A DNA stretch of 46,633 nt from Vicinamibacteraceae bacterium (GTDB taxonomy: Bacteria; Acidobacteriota; Vicinamibacteria; Marinacidobacterales; Marinacidobacteraceae). The position numbers and the translations under genes are program-made. The notes under the pieces are model-generated. The model did not search any database, had not been told where the DNA came from, and was given only the letters and a program-made list of their open reading frames with translations. Location: assembly GCA_012271265.1 (NCBI GenBank), contig JAAXGQ010000071.1, positions 1-46,633 of the forward strand, read 5' to 3'. Of this stretch, positions 33,542 through 42,230 are shown piece by piece (positions within the stretch are counted from its first letter, which is position 1; each line of letters opens with the position of its first letter).

Positions 33542-33573
33542 TTCCATATTGTTCCACAAATTTCCAAGATCAA
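33542..33573 (-). promoter_or_regulatory. dcw promoter with three-copy MraZ-box-like operator
   Basis: TTCCA occurs at 33542-33546, 33552-33556 and 33562-33566, exactly 10 bp apart (TGGAA on the transcribed strand). MraZ boxes are short TGG-type repeats separated by 5 bp, so the match in form is good. A -35-like TTGATC (complement at 33568-33573) and -10-like AATATG (complement at 33545-33550) are separated by 17 bp. The repeats lie within and beside this promoter, where a bound protein would block it. The island is the most A/T-rich part of the window. Confidence 0.65.
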
Positions 33574-33676
33574 TCCCTTTCTTGCCACACCACACCCTCC
33601 CCCTCGGCGGGCCGGCGTTCGTGACCGGCAGCGCTCCGGGGCGGGTTGGATGCAAGACTCCCCCGGTCAAGAAACC

Positions 33677-35593
33677 ATGAGCCGCCCGGACGACTACGGC
33701 GCCAGCGCCATCACCATTCTCGAGGGCCTCGAGGCGGTGCGCGAGCGCCCGGGGATGTACATCGGCGACACCGGCGACGGCGGCTTTCACCGCCTGATCT
33801 GGGAGATCTTCGACAACAGCGTGGACGAGGCGATGAACGGCCACGCCACCCGGATCGAGGTGGGGCTCCACCGCGACGGCTCGGTGAGCGTCGCCGACGA
33901 CGGCCGCGGGATTCCGGTGGATCCCCACGAGCCGTCGGGGAAGCCGGCGCTCGAGGTCATCCTGACGAAGCTGCACGCCGGGGGGAAGTTCGACTCCGGG
34001 GCCTATCGCTCCGCCGGGGGGCTCCACGGGGTTGGGGCGTCGGTGGTGAACGCGCTCAGCGCGCGACTGACGGCTCAGGTTCGGAGGGGCCGCCGCACCT
34101 GGGAGATGGCGTTCCGCCGGGGGAGGCGGATTTCAGGGCTTCGGGACGTGGGGCCGGCGGTGGGCGCCGGCTCGACGATCCGCTTCCTCCCCGATCCGGA
34201 GAAGTTCGGAGACCGGAAACCCGACCGGAAGCGCATCGCGAGGCACCTGCGGGACGCCTCCTACCTCCACCCGGGGCTCTCCATCACGCTCTTCGACGAG
34301 GCGGACGGGAGCCGCGAGACCTGGCGCCACGACGGGGGGCTCTCCGACTATCTGGCCGAGGTGATCCGGCGGGAAAAGCTCTCGATGGCGCACGAGGGGA
34401 CCTACGCCCAGCAGGTGGATCCGCTGGGCGAGGGGGGACGGCTGGAGCTCGCGCTCGGCTGGACCGCGTCGGCGAAGGAGCGGGTGCGGAGTTACGTGAA
34501 CGGGATCCGCACCCGGACCGGCGGTTCGCACGAGGCCGGCTTTCGCGAGGGGCTGACGAAGGCGGTGCGCGGTTACCTCGACACGCACGCACTGACGCCT
34601 CGAGGGCTGACGGTGGCGGCCGGCGACATCCGCGAGGGCATGGTCGCCATCCTCAGCGTCTTCATCCCGAACCCGCAGTTCGAGGGGCAGACGAAGGGAA
34701 AGCTCTACAACCCCGAGCTCCGGGCGCCGGTGGACGCGGCAGTGCGCGCCGGGCTGGAGCGCTGGCTCCACGAGTCCCCCACGGCGGCGGAGCGGATCGC
34801 CGGCCGGGTCTTGCTGGCGGCGCGGTCGCGCGAAGCGTCGCGGGCGGCCACGCTGAAGGTCCGGAAGCGGGCGGAGGCGCGGCGGCGGACGGTCCTGCCG
34901 GGCAAGCTGAGCGACTGCGCCCTGCGGGATTCCCGCCAGACCGAGATCTTCATCGTGGAGGGGGATTCGGCGGGGGGGTCGGCGAAGCAGGGGCGCGACC
35001 GGACGCGCCAGGCGGTCTTGCCGCTGCGGGGGAAGATCCTGAACGCCGCCCAGGCGCCTGAGGCGAAGGTGGCGAAGAACGCGGAGCTTTCCAGCATCGC
35101 CCTGGCGCTCGGGTGCGGGGCAGGCGCGGGGTGTGACCCTTCGCTCCTTCGCTACCGGCGGGTGGTGCTCCTCGCCGACGCCGACGCCGACGGGCACCAC
35201 ATCACAACGCTGCTTCTCGCCTACTTCGTGAAGTTCTTCTGGAAGCTGCTGGAGGACGGGCGGATCTTCATCGCCCGCCCTCCGCTCTACCGGGTGGAGA
35301 TCGGCAAGATGACGCACTGGGCCGCCGATGAGGCCGCGCGCGATGCGATCCTGCGGCGGTTCGACGGCCGGAAGCCGCCGGTGATCACCCGGTTCAAGGG
35401 CCTCGGGGAGATGCCGCCGAAGGTGCTGTGGGAGACCACGCTGAACCCCGAAACCCGCAGCCTCCTCGAAGTGCGGATCCGCGACCGCCGACGCGCCGAC
35501 GCCTTCATCCACCGCCTCATGGGCCGGGATCCCGCCGCCCGCCGACGCCTCATCCGCCGCGGCGCCCCGGACCCCGCCGCCCTCGACCTGTAG
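33677..35593 (+). CDS. Type IIA DNA topoisomerase subunit B (ParE/GyrB)
   Basis: A 638-residue ATPase subunit. The GHKL domain has Glu43 and Asn47 (EIFDNSVDEA), DDGRGIP and GGLHGVGASVVNA. The TOPRIM domain has EGDSAGGSAKQGRDR and DADADGHHI. The C-terminal landmark is RFKGLGEM. Length is close to ParE and short GyrB proteins, with no large insert. I chose the ATG at 33677 (MSRPDDYGA); an ATG 27 nt upstream is possible. It is divergent from mraZ across a 240-bp gap. The partner A subunit, 36720-39080, is convergent, with the YchF-like gene between. Gyrase versus topoisomerase IV cannot be settled from this subunit alone. Confidence 0.92.
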   Translation: MSRPDDYGASAITILEGLEAVRERPGMYIGDTGDGGFHRLIWEIFDNSVDEAMNGHATRIEVGLHRDGSVSVADDGRGIPVDPHEPSGKPALEVILTKLHAGGKFDSGAYRSAGGLHGVGASVVNALSARLTAQVRRGRRTWEMAFRRGRRISGLRDVGPAVGAGSTIRFLPDPEKFGDRKPDRKRIARHLRDASYLHPGLSITLFDEADGSRETWRHDGGLSDYLAEVIRREKLSMAHEGTYAQQVDPLGEGGRLELALGWTASAKERVRSYVNGIRTRTGGSHEAGFREGLTKAVRGYLDTHALTPRGLTVAAGDIREGMVAILSVFIPNPQFEGQTKGKLYNPELRAPVDAAVRAGLERWLHESPTAAERIAGRVLLAARSREASRAATLKVRKRAEARRRTVLPGKLSDCALRDSRQTEIFIVEGDSAGGSAKQGRDRTRQAVLPLRGKILNAAQAPEAKVAKNAELSSIALALGCGAGAGCDPSLLRYRRVVLLADADADGHHITTLLLAYFVKFFWKLLEDGRIFIARPPLYRVEIGKMTHWAADEAARDAILRRFDGRKPPVITRFKGLGEMPPKVLWETTLNPETRSLLEVRIRDRRRADAFIHRLMGRDPAARRRLIRRGAPDPAALDL

Positions 35594-35598
35594 CCGGG

Positions 35599-36663
35599 TC
35601 AGCCGACGTGGAAGCGGATGACGAGGACGTCGCCGTCCTGGACGGGGTAGTCGCGACCCTCGAGGCGAAGTTCTCCCCGCTTCCGCGCGGCGTCCCACGA
35701 GCCGCACTCCACGAGCCGGTCGCAGGAAACCACCTCGGCGCGGATGAACCCCCGCTCCATGTCCGAGTGGATCACGCCCGCGGCCTGCCGCGCCGGCGTG
35801 TTCCGCCGTATGAGCCACGCCCGGGCCTCGGTCTCTCCCGCCGTGTAGAACACCGAGCGGTCCATCAGCTCGAACGCAGCCACGACCACTCGCTCCGCCG
35901 CGCCCTCCTCGACCCCGAGGTCGCGCCGGAACTCGGCGGCGTCCTCCTCCGGCAGATCCGCGATCTCCGCCTCGATCCCGAGAGACACCGCGGCGAGCCG
36001 GGTCTCCGCCCCGCGATTCCACGCGAGCACATCCGGCCAGGCCTCGCCGCGCCCGGCGGCCTCCGCCTCCTCGCCGTTCAGGACCAGCAACTGCGGCTTG
36101 GCGCTCATCAGCCCGTAGCCCCGGAGTCGACGCCGGTCTTCCAGCGAGAGCGCATCCCTGAGCGGCCGCTCCGCCTCGACGAACTGCCGCGCCCGGTCCA
36201 GCAGGTCCCGCTCTCCGCGCACTGCCTCGGGCTTGCCCCGGGCCCGGTCGTAGTCCAGCCGGGCGATGCGCTTCTCCAGGACCGCAAGGTCGGCGAGCAG
36301 CAGCTCGAGGTCGAGGTTCGCGGCGTCGCGGGCCGGGTCCACCGTCTCGAACGGGGACGGCGCGGTATTGCTGATGAAGGCCCGCGCCACGTGGACGATG
36401 GTGTCCACGTCGCGGATCGCGGCGAGGTTTTCGGTCTGGCCGGCGGCGCCCTGCCGGAGCGCCGGAAGGAGTACGAACTCCACGGTGGCCGGCGTGATCT
36501 TCGGCGAGCGGTGGATCTGCGCCAGCGTCGCGAGCCGCCGGTCGGGGACGGCGAACATGCCTCGGCGCGTCCCCGACACCGTCCGCGCCCGGGGCGCCCG
36601 CGTCAGAAGAGAGAAGAGCGTTGCCTTCCCCGCGACGGGAAAGCCAACGATGCCGGCCCGCAA
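35599..36663 (-). CDS. YchF/OLA1-like protein with degenerate GTPase motifs
   Basis: A 354-residue protein with the overall YchF layout: N-terminal G domain, helical region around 115-175 (LLLADLAVLEKRIARLD) and a C-terminal TGS-type end (DYPVQDGDVLVIRFHVG). The nucleotide site is altered. The P-loop reads GFPVAGKAT, with Ala14 where Ser/Thr is needed for magnesium. The segment that is DIAGLV in YchF reads LLPALR (65-70). The specificity motif NGEE (196-199) still resembles the NxxE of YchF. Loss of two motifs suggests weak or no hydrolysis. It may be a paralogue with a structural or regulatory role at the ribosome. It is 5 bp from the topoisomerase B stop, convergent. Confidence 0.8.
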   Translation of the reverse strand: MRAGIVGFPVAGKATLFSLLTRAPRARTVSGTRRGMFAVPDRRLATLAQIHRSPKITPATVEFVLLPALRQGAAGQTENLAAIRDVDTIVHVARAFISNTAPSPFETVDPARDAANLDLELLLADLAVLEKRIARLDYDRARGKPEAVRGERDLLDRARQFVEAERPLRDALSLEDRRRLRGYGLMSAKPQLLVLNGEEAEAAGRGEAWPDVLAWNRGAETRLAAVSLGIEAEIADLPEEDAAEFRRDLGVEEGAAERVVVAAFELMDRSVFYTAGETEARAWLIRRNTPARQAAGVIHSDMERGFIRAEVVSCDRLVECGSWDAARKRGELRLEGRDYPVQDGDVLVIRFHVG

Positions 36664-36719
36664 AACGCCGGCATCCTACTCACGGTCAGGGTCTCCCGAG
36701 CCCGCACCCCGTCGTGTTG

Positions 36720-39080
36720 CTAAGGCGGGCCCGCCAGCGGGACCGGGGCGGTCAGTCTGTCTTCGAGGACCCGGACGAACCCGGCCTTCACCGCCTGCCG
36801 CCCCCGGCGCCCTTTCTTGCCCACCCGGAACCGCTTCGTGTCGATGAGCCGCACCTGCCCCCCCGGCGTCTCCGCCCGCAGCCCCTCCCGCCCCCGGGCA
36901 AGCCGGAACCCGAGCACCGCGTCCCCTTCCCCCAGCATCACCACGCGCGATCCCATCCCAGGCCCGCGCAGCACCGGAACCTCCTCCACCGGAACGAGCA
37001 GCACCCGCCCCGATCGGGTGGCGAGGATCAGCGTCTCCCCGCCCCCGGCGGGCGCCACGCCGAGCACCTCGTCTCCCTCGCGGAGGCGGAGGAAGCGCCG
37101 CCCGTTCCGGTTCGAGGGCTCGGCGAATCCTGCCAGCCGGAAGCGCAGCGCAGAGCCGGCCCGGGTCAGCGCGAGCCCGTGCTCCGGCAGCTTCCTGCGC
37201 GGATCGAGACCGAGCAGCGTCACGATCCGTTCCCCGTCGGCCAAGGCGAAGAGCGTCTGCACCGGGCCGCCGTAGCCGCGTCCCGCCGGGACCTGCGCGA
37301 TACGCCCGGTGAACGCCGTCCCGAACGAAGAGAAGAGGGCGTACGCCGCCCGGGTGCTTCCCGGCGCCAGCGCCTGGACGGCATCCCCCTGCCGCATCCG
37401 CAGCTTCGTCGGGTCCTTCACCTCGCGCTGGCGGCGGAGCCAGCCGTGGCGGCTGAGGATGAGCACCGCCTCCTCAGCGAGGATGAAGTCCTCTTCCGCG
37501 TAGTCGGTCGTGTCGGGGGCGGTCAGCCGGGTGAGCCTGGGATGCGCCGCGCGGCGCGCCTCCCGCACCGCTGCCAGTTCGTCGCGCACCAGCTGCCGGA
37601 TCGCCTGCGCACTGCCGAGTTGCCGCTCGACCTCCCCCAGGCGTTTCCGCCGGTCGCGGGCCTCGTCGAGCACGACGCGGATCTCCAGCCGCGCCAGCCG
37701 GTAGACCCGCAGCTCGAGCACCGCATCGGTCTGCTCCGCGTCGAGGGGAAGTTCGGCCATGATGCGGCGGGCGGCGTCCTTTTTCCCCTTCGAGCCGCGC
37801 ACCACGGCGAGCACCCGGTCGAGAACGTCGAAGACCTTGCGGAACCCGTCCAGGATGTGGAGCTGCTTCCGCAGCTTCCCCGCCTCGTTTTCGAGCCGCC
37901 GACGGGTGACCTCGCGGCGGAAGCCGAGGAAGTCGGCGAGCAGCGTCTTCAGGCCCACCTGCTCGGGCGCTCCGCCCGGCGAGTCCTCGAAGCGGAGACA
38001 GGTGAGGTCCACCGGGACCGACGACTGGAACGGCGTCTTCCGCGCGAGGAAGGCGACGACCTGCCCGGCCTCCACGTCCTTCCTCACGTCCAGGCGGATG
38101 CGCACGTCGTCGGTGGACAGGTCGCTCACATCGAGCAACTGGGGGAAGGACCGGTCGGCGGCGATCGCCGCGAGACGGCTCACGAGCTGCGCCTTGTTCA
38201 CCCCCCAGGGGACCGAGGTGATGAAAAGCGTTCGGACCTGGCGGCGGACGCCGGCCTCCTCCATCGTGCCTCGGACCTGGAGCGACCCCTTGCCCTTTCG
38301 GTAGAGCGCCTTGAGGTGTCTCTCCGATTCCAGAATCTCCCCCCCCGTGGGAAAGTCGGGGCCGCGGACGAAACGCACCAGGTCCCCGCTGGTCAGCTCC
38401 GGCTGGTCGAGGAGCGCGATCAGCGCGTCGAGCACCTCGATCAGGTTGTGTGGAGGGATATTCGTCGCCACGCCCACCGCGATGCCGGTGGAGCCGTTCA
38501 CCAGCAGCAGCGGGAGGCGGGTGGGAAGCACCACCGGCTCGGTCCGCGATCCGTCGTAGTTGGGCCGGGAGTCCACCGCCCCCGCGTTCAGCTCTTCGAG
38601 GACGTCCCCCGCCATTTCGGCGAGCCGGCACTCGGTGTAGCGCATCGCCGCCGGTGGATCCCCATCGAGCGAGCCGAAGTTCCCCGACCCCTCGACGAGC
38701 GGCAGGCGCGACGAGAACGGCTGCGCCATCCGCACCAGCGCCTCGTAGATCGCCGCGTCGCCGTGGGGGTGATACGCCCCCATGACGTCGCCCACCACCT
38801 TGGCGCACTTGCGGAAGCGCCTGCCCGCCACGAGGCGCTGCCGCCACATCGTCAACAGGATGCGGCGCTGTACCGGCTTCAGCCCGTCGCGCACATCGGG
38901 CAGCGCCCGGGCCCCGATGACCGACAGCGCGTAGTTCCGATAGCGCTCCTCGGTGACTGCAGCGAGGTCGACCGGCTCCACCCCCGGGCGGCCGTTCTCC
39001 GCCTCGCTGAAGGGGAGGCGCGGCGGGGCGGCGTCCTTTCGAGAGCGGGAACGGGGTCGGGACCGGGGAGGACGGGGCAT
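36720..39080 (-). CDS. Type IIA DNA topoisomerase subunit A (ParC-like)
   Basis: A 786-residue breakage-reunion subunit. The catalytic tyrosine is Tyr148 ([10 protein letters not shown]). The winged-helix motif is [21 protein letters not shown] in part, where Ala109 and Glu113 match E. coli ParC Ser80 and Glu84. The C-terminal half holds degenerate beta-pinwheel blades. No GyrA box (QRRGGKG type) is visible; the nearest stretch is GRGYGGPVQ. This favours topoisomerase IV-type decatenation/relaxation over negative supercoiling. Start at 39080 (MPRPPRS); longer readings are antisense to the DUF2752 gene. Its B partner is at 33677-35593. Confidence 0.9.
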   Translation of the reverse strand: MPRPPRSRPRSRSRKDAAPPRLPFSEAENGRPGVEPVDLAAVTEERYRNYALSVIGARALPDVRDGLKPVQRRILLTMWRQRLVAGRRFRKCAKVVGDVMGAYHPHGDAAIYEALVRMAQPFSSRLPLVEGSGNFGSLDGDPPAAMRYTECRLAEMAGDVLEELNAGAVDSRPNYDGSRTEPVVLPTRLPLLLVNGSTGIAVGVATNIPPHNLIEVLDALIALLDQPELTSGDLVRFVRGPDFPTGGEILESERHLKALYRKGKGSLQVRGTMEEAGVRRQVRTLFITSVPWGVNKAQLVSRLAAIAADRSFPQLLDVSDLSTDDVRIRLDVRKDVEAGQVVAFLARKTPFQSSVPVDLTCLRFEDSPGGAPEQVGLKTLLADFLGFRREVTRRRLENEAGKLRKQLHILDGFRKVFDVLDRVLAVVRGSKGKKDAARRIMAELPLDAEQTDAVLELRVYRLARLEIRVVLDEARDRRKRLGEVERQLGSAQAIRQLVRDELAAVREARRAAHPRLTRLTAPDTTDYAEEDFILAEEAVLILSRHGWLRRQREVKDPTKLRMRQGDAVQALAPGSTRAAYALFSSFGTAFTGRIAQVPAGRGYGGPVQTLFALADGERIVTLLGLDPRRKLPEHGLALTRAGSALRFRLAGFAEPSNRNGRRFLRLREGDEVLGVAPAGGGETLILATRSGRVLLVPVEEVPVLRGPGMGSRVVMLGEGDAVLGFRLARGREGLRAETPGGQVRLIDTKRFRVGKKGRRGRQAVKAGFVRVLEDRLTAPVPLAGPP

Positions 39081-39119
39081 CAGCGCCCCGCGCCGATCGC
39101 TAGGATCAGCTCCTCCACG

Positions 39120-39545
39120 ATGGCCAGCGCTCCCCCGGCGGATGCCTTCCCCGGCCGGATCGCCGGGCTCGCGCTTGCGGGTCTCTCCGCCGTCCCGCTG
39201 CTCGCGCTGCGGGCCTTCGGCGCCTGTCCGGTCGGCTCCCCGCTGGCGGCGGCCGAGGCGCCGGGATTCGCGTTGTGCCTCTTCCGGACGGTCAGCGGCG
39301 TGCCCTGCCCCTTCTGCGGCGGGACCCGCGCCACGATGGCGCTCGCCGGAGGCGCCCCCGGCGACGCCTTCCTCTGGAACCCGCTCGCGGTGCTGATCCA
39401 CGCCGGCCTGCTGGTCACCGGCATCGCCCTGGCGCTGGGCCTCCGCCCGCCCTGGCTCGCGCCCGGGCGCTCGCCCGCGGCGCTCCGAGTGCTGCTGGTG
39501 CTGGTCGCCGGCAACTGGGCGTATCTCATCGTGGTGGGCCGCTGA
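39120..39545 (+). CDS. DUF2752 membrane protein
   Basis: A 141-residue protein with about three membrane helices. It carries the DUF2752 hallmark [16 protein letters not shown] (residues 61-76), a variant of the usual CPGCGxTRA, followed by [14 protein letters not shown]. Function of the family is unknown; the cysteine pair lies at a membrane face and could bind metal or form a disulphide. It is divergent from the topoisomerase A gene across 39 bp and convergent with the DUF1573 gene. Confidence 0.82.
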   Translation: MASAPPADAFPGRIAGLALAGLSAVPLLALRAFGACPVGSPLAAAEAPGFALCLFRTVSGVPCPFCGGTRATMALAGGAPGDAFLWNPLAVLIHAGLLVTGIALALGLRPPWLAPGRSPAALRVLLVLVAGNWAYLIVVGR

Positions 39546-39569
39546 GCCGGGAGGGGGCCGCCGCCCCGC

Positions 39570-39998
39570 TTACCCGGAAGCCGCGTGCCCGGCCTCGACG
39601 TAGACCCGGACCAGGACCCGGCGGGGGTTCCGGGAATCGTTCGAACTGATCGCAAACCAGCGCTCCACGACCCCCCGGTAACGACCGGTGTCGAGAGTGA
39701 CCCGAAGTGTCGCGGACTCGCCCGGCGCCAGCCGGTTCCCCTCGACCACGGTGGCGGTGCAGGCGCAGGCAGCGGCGATCCGCCCGATCGTGAGGTCCCG
39801 GTTGCCCTCGTTGGTGATGGTGAAGTCGTGGGTCAGGCGCTCGCCGGCGCCGGCCGTCCCGAAGTCCCAGCGCTCCGGCTCGACTTCGAGGCGCTGCGCC
39901 GCCGCCTCCCCCGGGAGGATGGCCAGAGCGGCGAAGAATGCGAGCCCCGCCGCCCGGGGTCCGCGCCATCCGCGCCACACCCGCCGCGCGCGACGCAT
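39570..39998 (-). CDS. DUF1573 secreted Ig-like protein
   Basis: A 142-residue exported protein. A basic signal peptide (1-34, ending GEAAA-Q) precedes one Ig-like domain with the DUF1573 pattern: WDFGTAGAGERLTHDFTITN in part, CACTATV and a C-terminal RRVLVRVYV strand. The family is common in Bacteroidetes and Acidobacteria and has no firm function. The two close cysteines in ACACT are conserved in DUF1573. It overlaps the preceding small gene by 1 nt and is the last gene of the sigma/STAS run. Confidence 0.8.
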   Translation of the reverse strand: MRRARRVWRGWRGPRAAGLAFFAALAILPGEAAAQRLEVEPERWDFGTAGAGERLTHDFTITNEGNRDLTIGRIAAACACTATVVEGNRLAPGESATLRVTLDTGRYRGVVERWFAISSNDSRNPRRVLVRVYVEAGHAASG

Positions 39999-40282
39999 CA
40001 GGCCCGGTCCTCCGCGTCCCGCGCCTCCACCTTGCGGAGGAAGGCGGCGAGGCGTTCGTTCTCGTAGCGGACGATGTTCAGGAACAGGCTCTCGATCAGG
40101 TAGGCGCACCGCTCGTCGTCGTCCATCGATTCGACCAGGTGACGAATCTCGCCCATCATCGTTTCGTAGGTATTGCGGAACTCGCTCCGCACCGAGACCT
40201 CCTGGTAGAGCGCTTCGAGGACCGGCAGGAGATCTCCGTCGAGCAGGACCTCGCGCCCGTCGCGCATCGTGACCGAGCGCAT
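39998..40282 (-). CDS. Small helical protein, unknown function
   Basis: A 94-residue acidic, mostly helical soluble protein that I do not recognise. It opens with a short beta-like segment (SVTMRDGREVLLDGDLL), then helices with regular charge spacing (RHLVESMDDDERCAYLIESLFLN in part). The start codon shares one base with the STAS gene stop, and the stop shares one base with the DUF1573 start, so it is translationally coupled on both sides. The position suggests a partner of the STAS protein or sigma factor, for instance as a small anti-sigma or adaptor. It has no histidine-kinase-like ATPase motif, so it is not a RsbW-type kinase. Confidence 0.7.
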   Translation of the reverse strand: MRSVTMRDGREVLLDGDLLPVLEALYQEVSVRSEFRNTYETMMGEIRHLVESMDDDERCAYLIESLFLNIVRYENERLAAFLRKVEARDAEDRA

Positions 40283-40629
40283 CAGGAATCGCCCGCGGCG
40301 AGCGCCGCCGCGACGCTCCCGTGGAAGCCGATGAACTCGTGGGCGCCGGTCATCCGCAGCATCCGCTCCACCCGCTCCGCCAGACTGGCGACCGCCAGCC
40401 CCCCGCCGGACCCGGTGGCCCGCCGATAGAGATCCATCAGGCAGCCGATCGCCGCCGAGTCGATGTAGTTCACCTCGGCGAAGTCGAGCACGAGCCAGGG
40501 TTTCTCCCCTTCGAGGCAGGGCGCGACCTGCTCCTCGAAGGAGTCGAGGGTCGCGTAGACCAGGCGGGGGGCGCCGATGCGGGCCACCCGCGCCCGACCT
40601 TCGCCAGTGATCGTCAGCGTCATGTTCAT
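40282..40629 (-). CDS. STAS-domain anti-sigma factor antagonist
   Basis: A 115-residue single STAS domain of the SpoIIAA/RsbV type. The phosphorylation-site region reads NYIDSAAIGCLMDLY, with Ser58 as the predicted phosphorylated residue. The rest follows the fold: beta strand WLVLDFAEV before it and GGLAVASLAERVERMLRMTG after. Such proteins sequester an anti-sigma factor when dephosphorylated. No RsbW-like kinase or phosphatase is encoded nearby. It overlaps the sigma gene stop (ATGA). Confidence 0.88.
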   Translation of the reverse strand: MNMTLTITGEGRARVARIGAPRLVYATLDSFEEQVAPCLEGEKPWLVLDFAEVNYIDSAAIGCLMDLYRRATGSGGGLAVASLAERVERMLRMTGAHEFIGFHGSVAAALAAGDS

Positions 40630-41357
40630 GAACGGGACCTCATTGTCGTTCGCTCTCCGGTCGGCGCGGCGCGCTGCCCCGGCGCGGCGGCCTCGCGAAT
40701 CTCGGCAAGGCGGCGGCGCATCTCGGCGCGACCGCGGTGGATCCGGCTCTTCACCGTCCCCGCGGGGATGCCCAGCCGCTCGCAGATTTCATCGTAGGGC
40801 AGCTCGAGCAGGAAGCGCAGCCGGATGGCTTCCCGCAGCTTCGGCGACAACAGCTTGAGCGCGGCGGTGACCTCCTCCCGCGTCTCCCGCAGCTCGACCT
40901 GCTGGTGCGGGTCCCGCCCGCCGCGCGAGCGCAGCCGGTCCAGCGGGGGTTCGGGGAGCAGCCACTGCCGCTCCCGCACGCGCACCCGGTAGCGGTCGAT
41001 GCAATAGTTCCGCGCCACCGAGTTGACCCACACCGCGAAGTGAGCCCGCGGGTCGAAGCGGTCGAGCTGGCGGTAGAGCCGGATCACGATCTCGTGGGCC
41101 AGCTCGTCGGCATCGGAGTAGTTCCCGGTGAACCGGTAGGCGATCGAGAACAGGCTCCGCTGGTGCCGCCCGATCAGGTCTCGCCAGGCGGCGTCCGGAT
41201 CCAGCTCCCCCGCCCGCAGCGCCCGGATTGTCGCCAGGTCGAGTTCGTTCCGACGTGCATCTTCCGCGCGTCGCGCCTCCGACGACGGGCCCGTTCCGAA
41301 GGCGGGGGGCGAGCCGCTCAGGACTCGGGCACCTCCGGCCGCCCGGCGGCGACCCAC
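40626..41357 (-). CDS. ECF-type RNA polymerase sigma factor
   Basis: A sigma-70 family factor with region 2 (DADELAHEIVIRLYRQLDRFD in part, then WVNSVARNYCIDRYR) and region 4 (LSPKLREAIRLRFLLELPYDEI in part, then GIPAGTVKSRIHRGR helix-turn-helix), lacking region 3. The start is uncertain. The GTG at 41357 gives 243 residues but has no ribosome site. A CTG at 41321 lies 10 nt after GGAGG and overlaps the upstream stop (CTGA), as elsewhere in this run, but CTG starts are rare. An ATG at 41435 would lie deep inside the upstream gene. Its overlap with the STAS gene suggests partner-switch control. Confidence 0.85.
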   Translation of the reverse strand: MGRRRAAGGARVLSGSPPAFGTGPSSEARRAEDARRNELDLATIRALRAGELDPDAAWRDLIGRHQRSLFSIAYRFTGNYSDADELAHEIVIRLYRQLDRFDPRAHFAVWVNSVARNYCIDRYRVRVRERQWLLPEPPLDRLRSRGGRDPHQQVELRETREEVTAALKLLSPKLREAIRLRFLLELPYDEICERLGIPAGTVKSRIHRGRAEMRRRLAEIREAAAPGQRAAPTGERTTMRSRS

Positions 41358-42139
41358 GCGGTGTACCAGAGGCTCGCCGTGTCGCGGGCGGCGTCGCTCA
41401 TCAGGCGGGAGATCAGGTCCCCCAACTGCAGCCACATCCCGTCGAGATAGTACCGGTCGTACCCGGTGATCCCCCGCCGGGACATCGCGTCCACGAAGGA
41501 GACGTTGTCAGCCCAGACGTGCGCCTTGAGCGGCAGCGAGCGCATGAACTCGTGCGGCCGGTCGAGGAAGACCCCCCGCGAATCGCGGACCCGCAGGTCG
41601 TCAGCGAAAGCCTCGAGCAGCTCGGTGTCGAAGCGCCGGGCGAGGCCATCCTGCTCGGTCGGCTGCCCGTCCCCGGACGCCGAGAGGTTCGGCGGCACGG
41701 TGAGCTCCGCGGTCATCCAGGCCACGTCGGAGGCCAGCTCCAGCGCCAAGTCGAAGTCGCGCGCAGAAAACGCCTCGACGAGCTCGTCCCAGGTTTCGAG
41801 GAGCCGCCACAACAGATCGCCGTTCGCCGCGAGGTCCTCCTCGTTGAAGCGCCGGAGCGCCAGTTCGCGGGTGGCCGGGATGTCCCAGAACGGGAACTCG
41901 TCGTAGGCGTCGAGGAAGAAGTGCGCCGGAGCCCGGTCGCGGGCCGGGTCTTCGAGCAGCTCGTAGAAACGGTCCTCGTGGTCCTCGAAGAAGTCCTTCA
42001 GCGGGTTCCTGAGCGACTCGATCGCCCGCGCCCCCACGTAGCGGTGCCCCTCCGGGTTCCACGCCTCCGCCTCGGAAGCGGCGAGGCCGGCCAGGATCAC
42101 CGCGCCGACCAAACGAGCCGCGAGCCGCGAGTGCGCCAT
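41318..42139 (-). CDS. Secreted P1-nuclease/phospholipase C-like protein, metal site degraded
   Basis: A 273-residue exported helical protein. The signal peptide ends EAEA-W, leaving Trp27 as the mature N-terminus, the metal-binding residue of the P1-nuclease/zinc phospholipase C superfamily. GHRYVGARAI (His32) and AHFFLDAYD (His73) also match. By my alignment, other ligands are replaced: the HxxxD...PLH segment reads W141...E145...PPN (Asn151 for His) and the HxxWD segment reads Ala167..Asp171. It retains the DGQPTEQ surroundings typical of the phospholipase side of the family. The enzyme may be inactive or use a different metal set. GGAGAGGGAGAGG precedes the ATG. Confidence 0.65.
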   Translation of the reverse strand: MAHSRLAARLVGAVILAGLAASEAEAWNPEGHRYVGARAIESLRNPLKDFFEDHEDRFYELLEDPARDRAPAHFFLDAYDEFPFWDIPATRELALRRFNEEDLAANGDLLWRLLETWDELVEAFSARDFDLALELASDVAWMTAELTVPPNLSASGDGQPTEQDGLARRFDTELLEAFADDLRVRDSRGVFLDRPHEFMRSLPLKAHVWADNVSFVDAMSRRGITGYDRYYLDGMWLQLGDLISRLMSDAARDTASLWYTAWVAAGRPEVPES

Positions 42140-42224
42140 CGTTCCTCTCCCTCTCCCTGATCCCCGTTGCCCGAAGGGCGCGAGTCCACGCTCCGTCTCC
42201 GGCCCCCCGCCCCGGAAGAGCCCG

Positions 42225-42230
42225 ATTCTA
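42225..42230 (-). promoter_or_regulatory. Possible -10 box upstream of the sigma/STAS run
   Basis: TAGAAT on the minus strand, identical to the box before metG, lies 86 nt before the start of the P1-nuclease-like gene, in the 191-bp gap after ggt. No clear -35 is visible. Confidence 0.3.

Noticed and set aside
39081-39401. Longer N-terminus of the topoisomerase A subunit
   Set aside because: The extension is antisense to the DUF2752 gene and precedes a good start at 39080.
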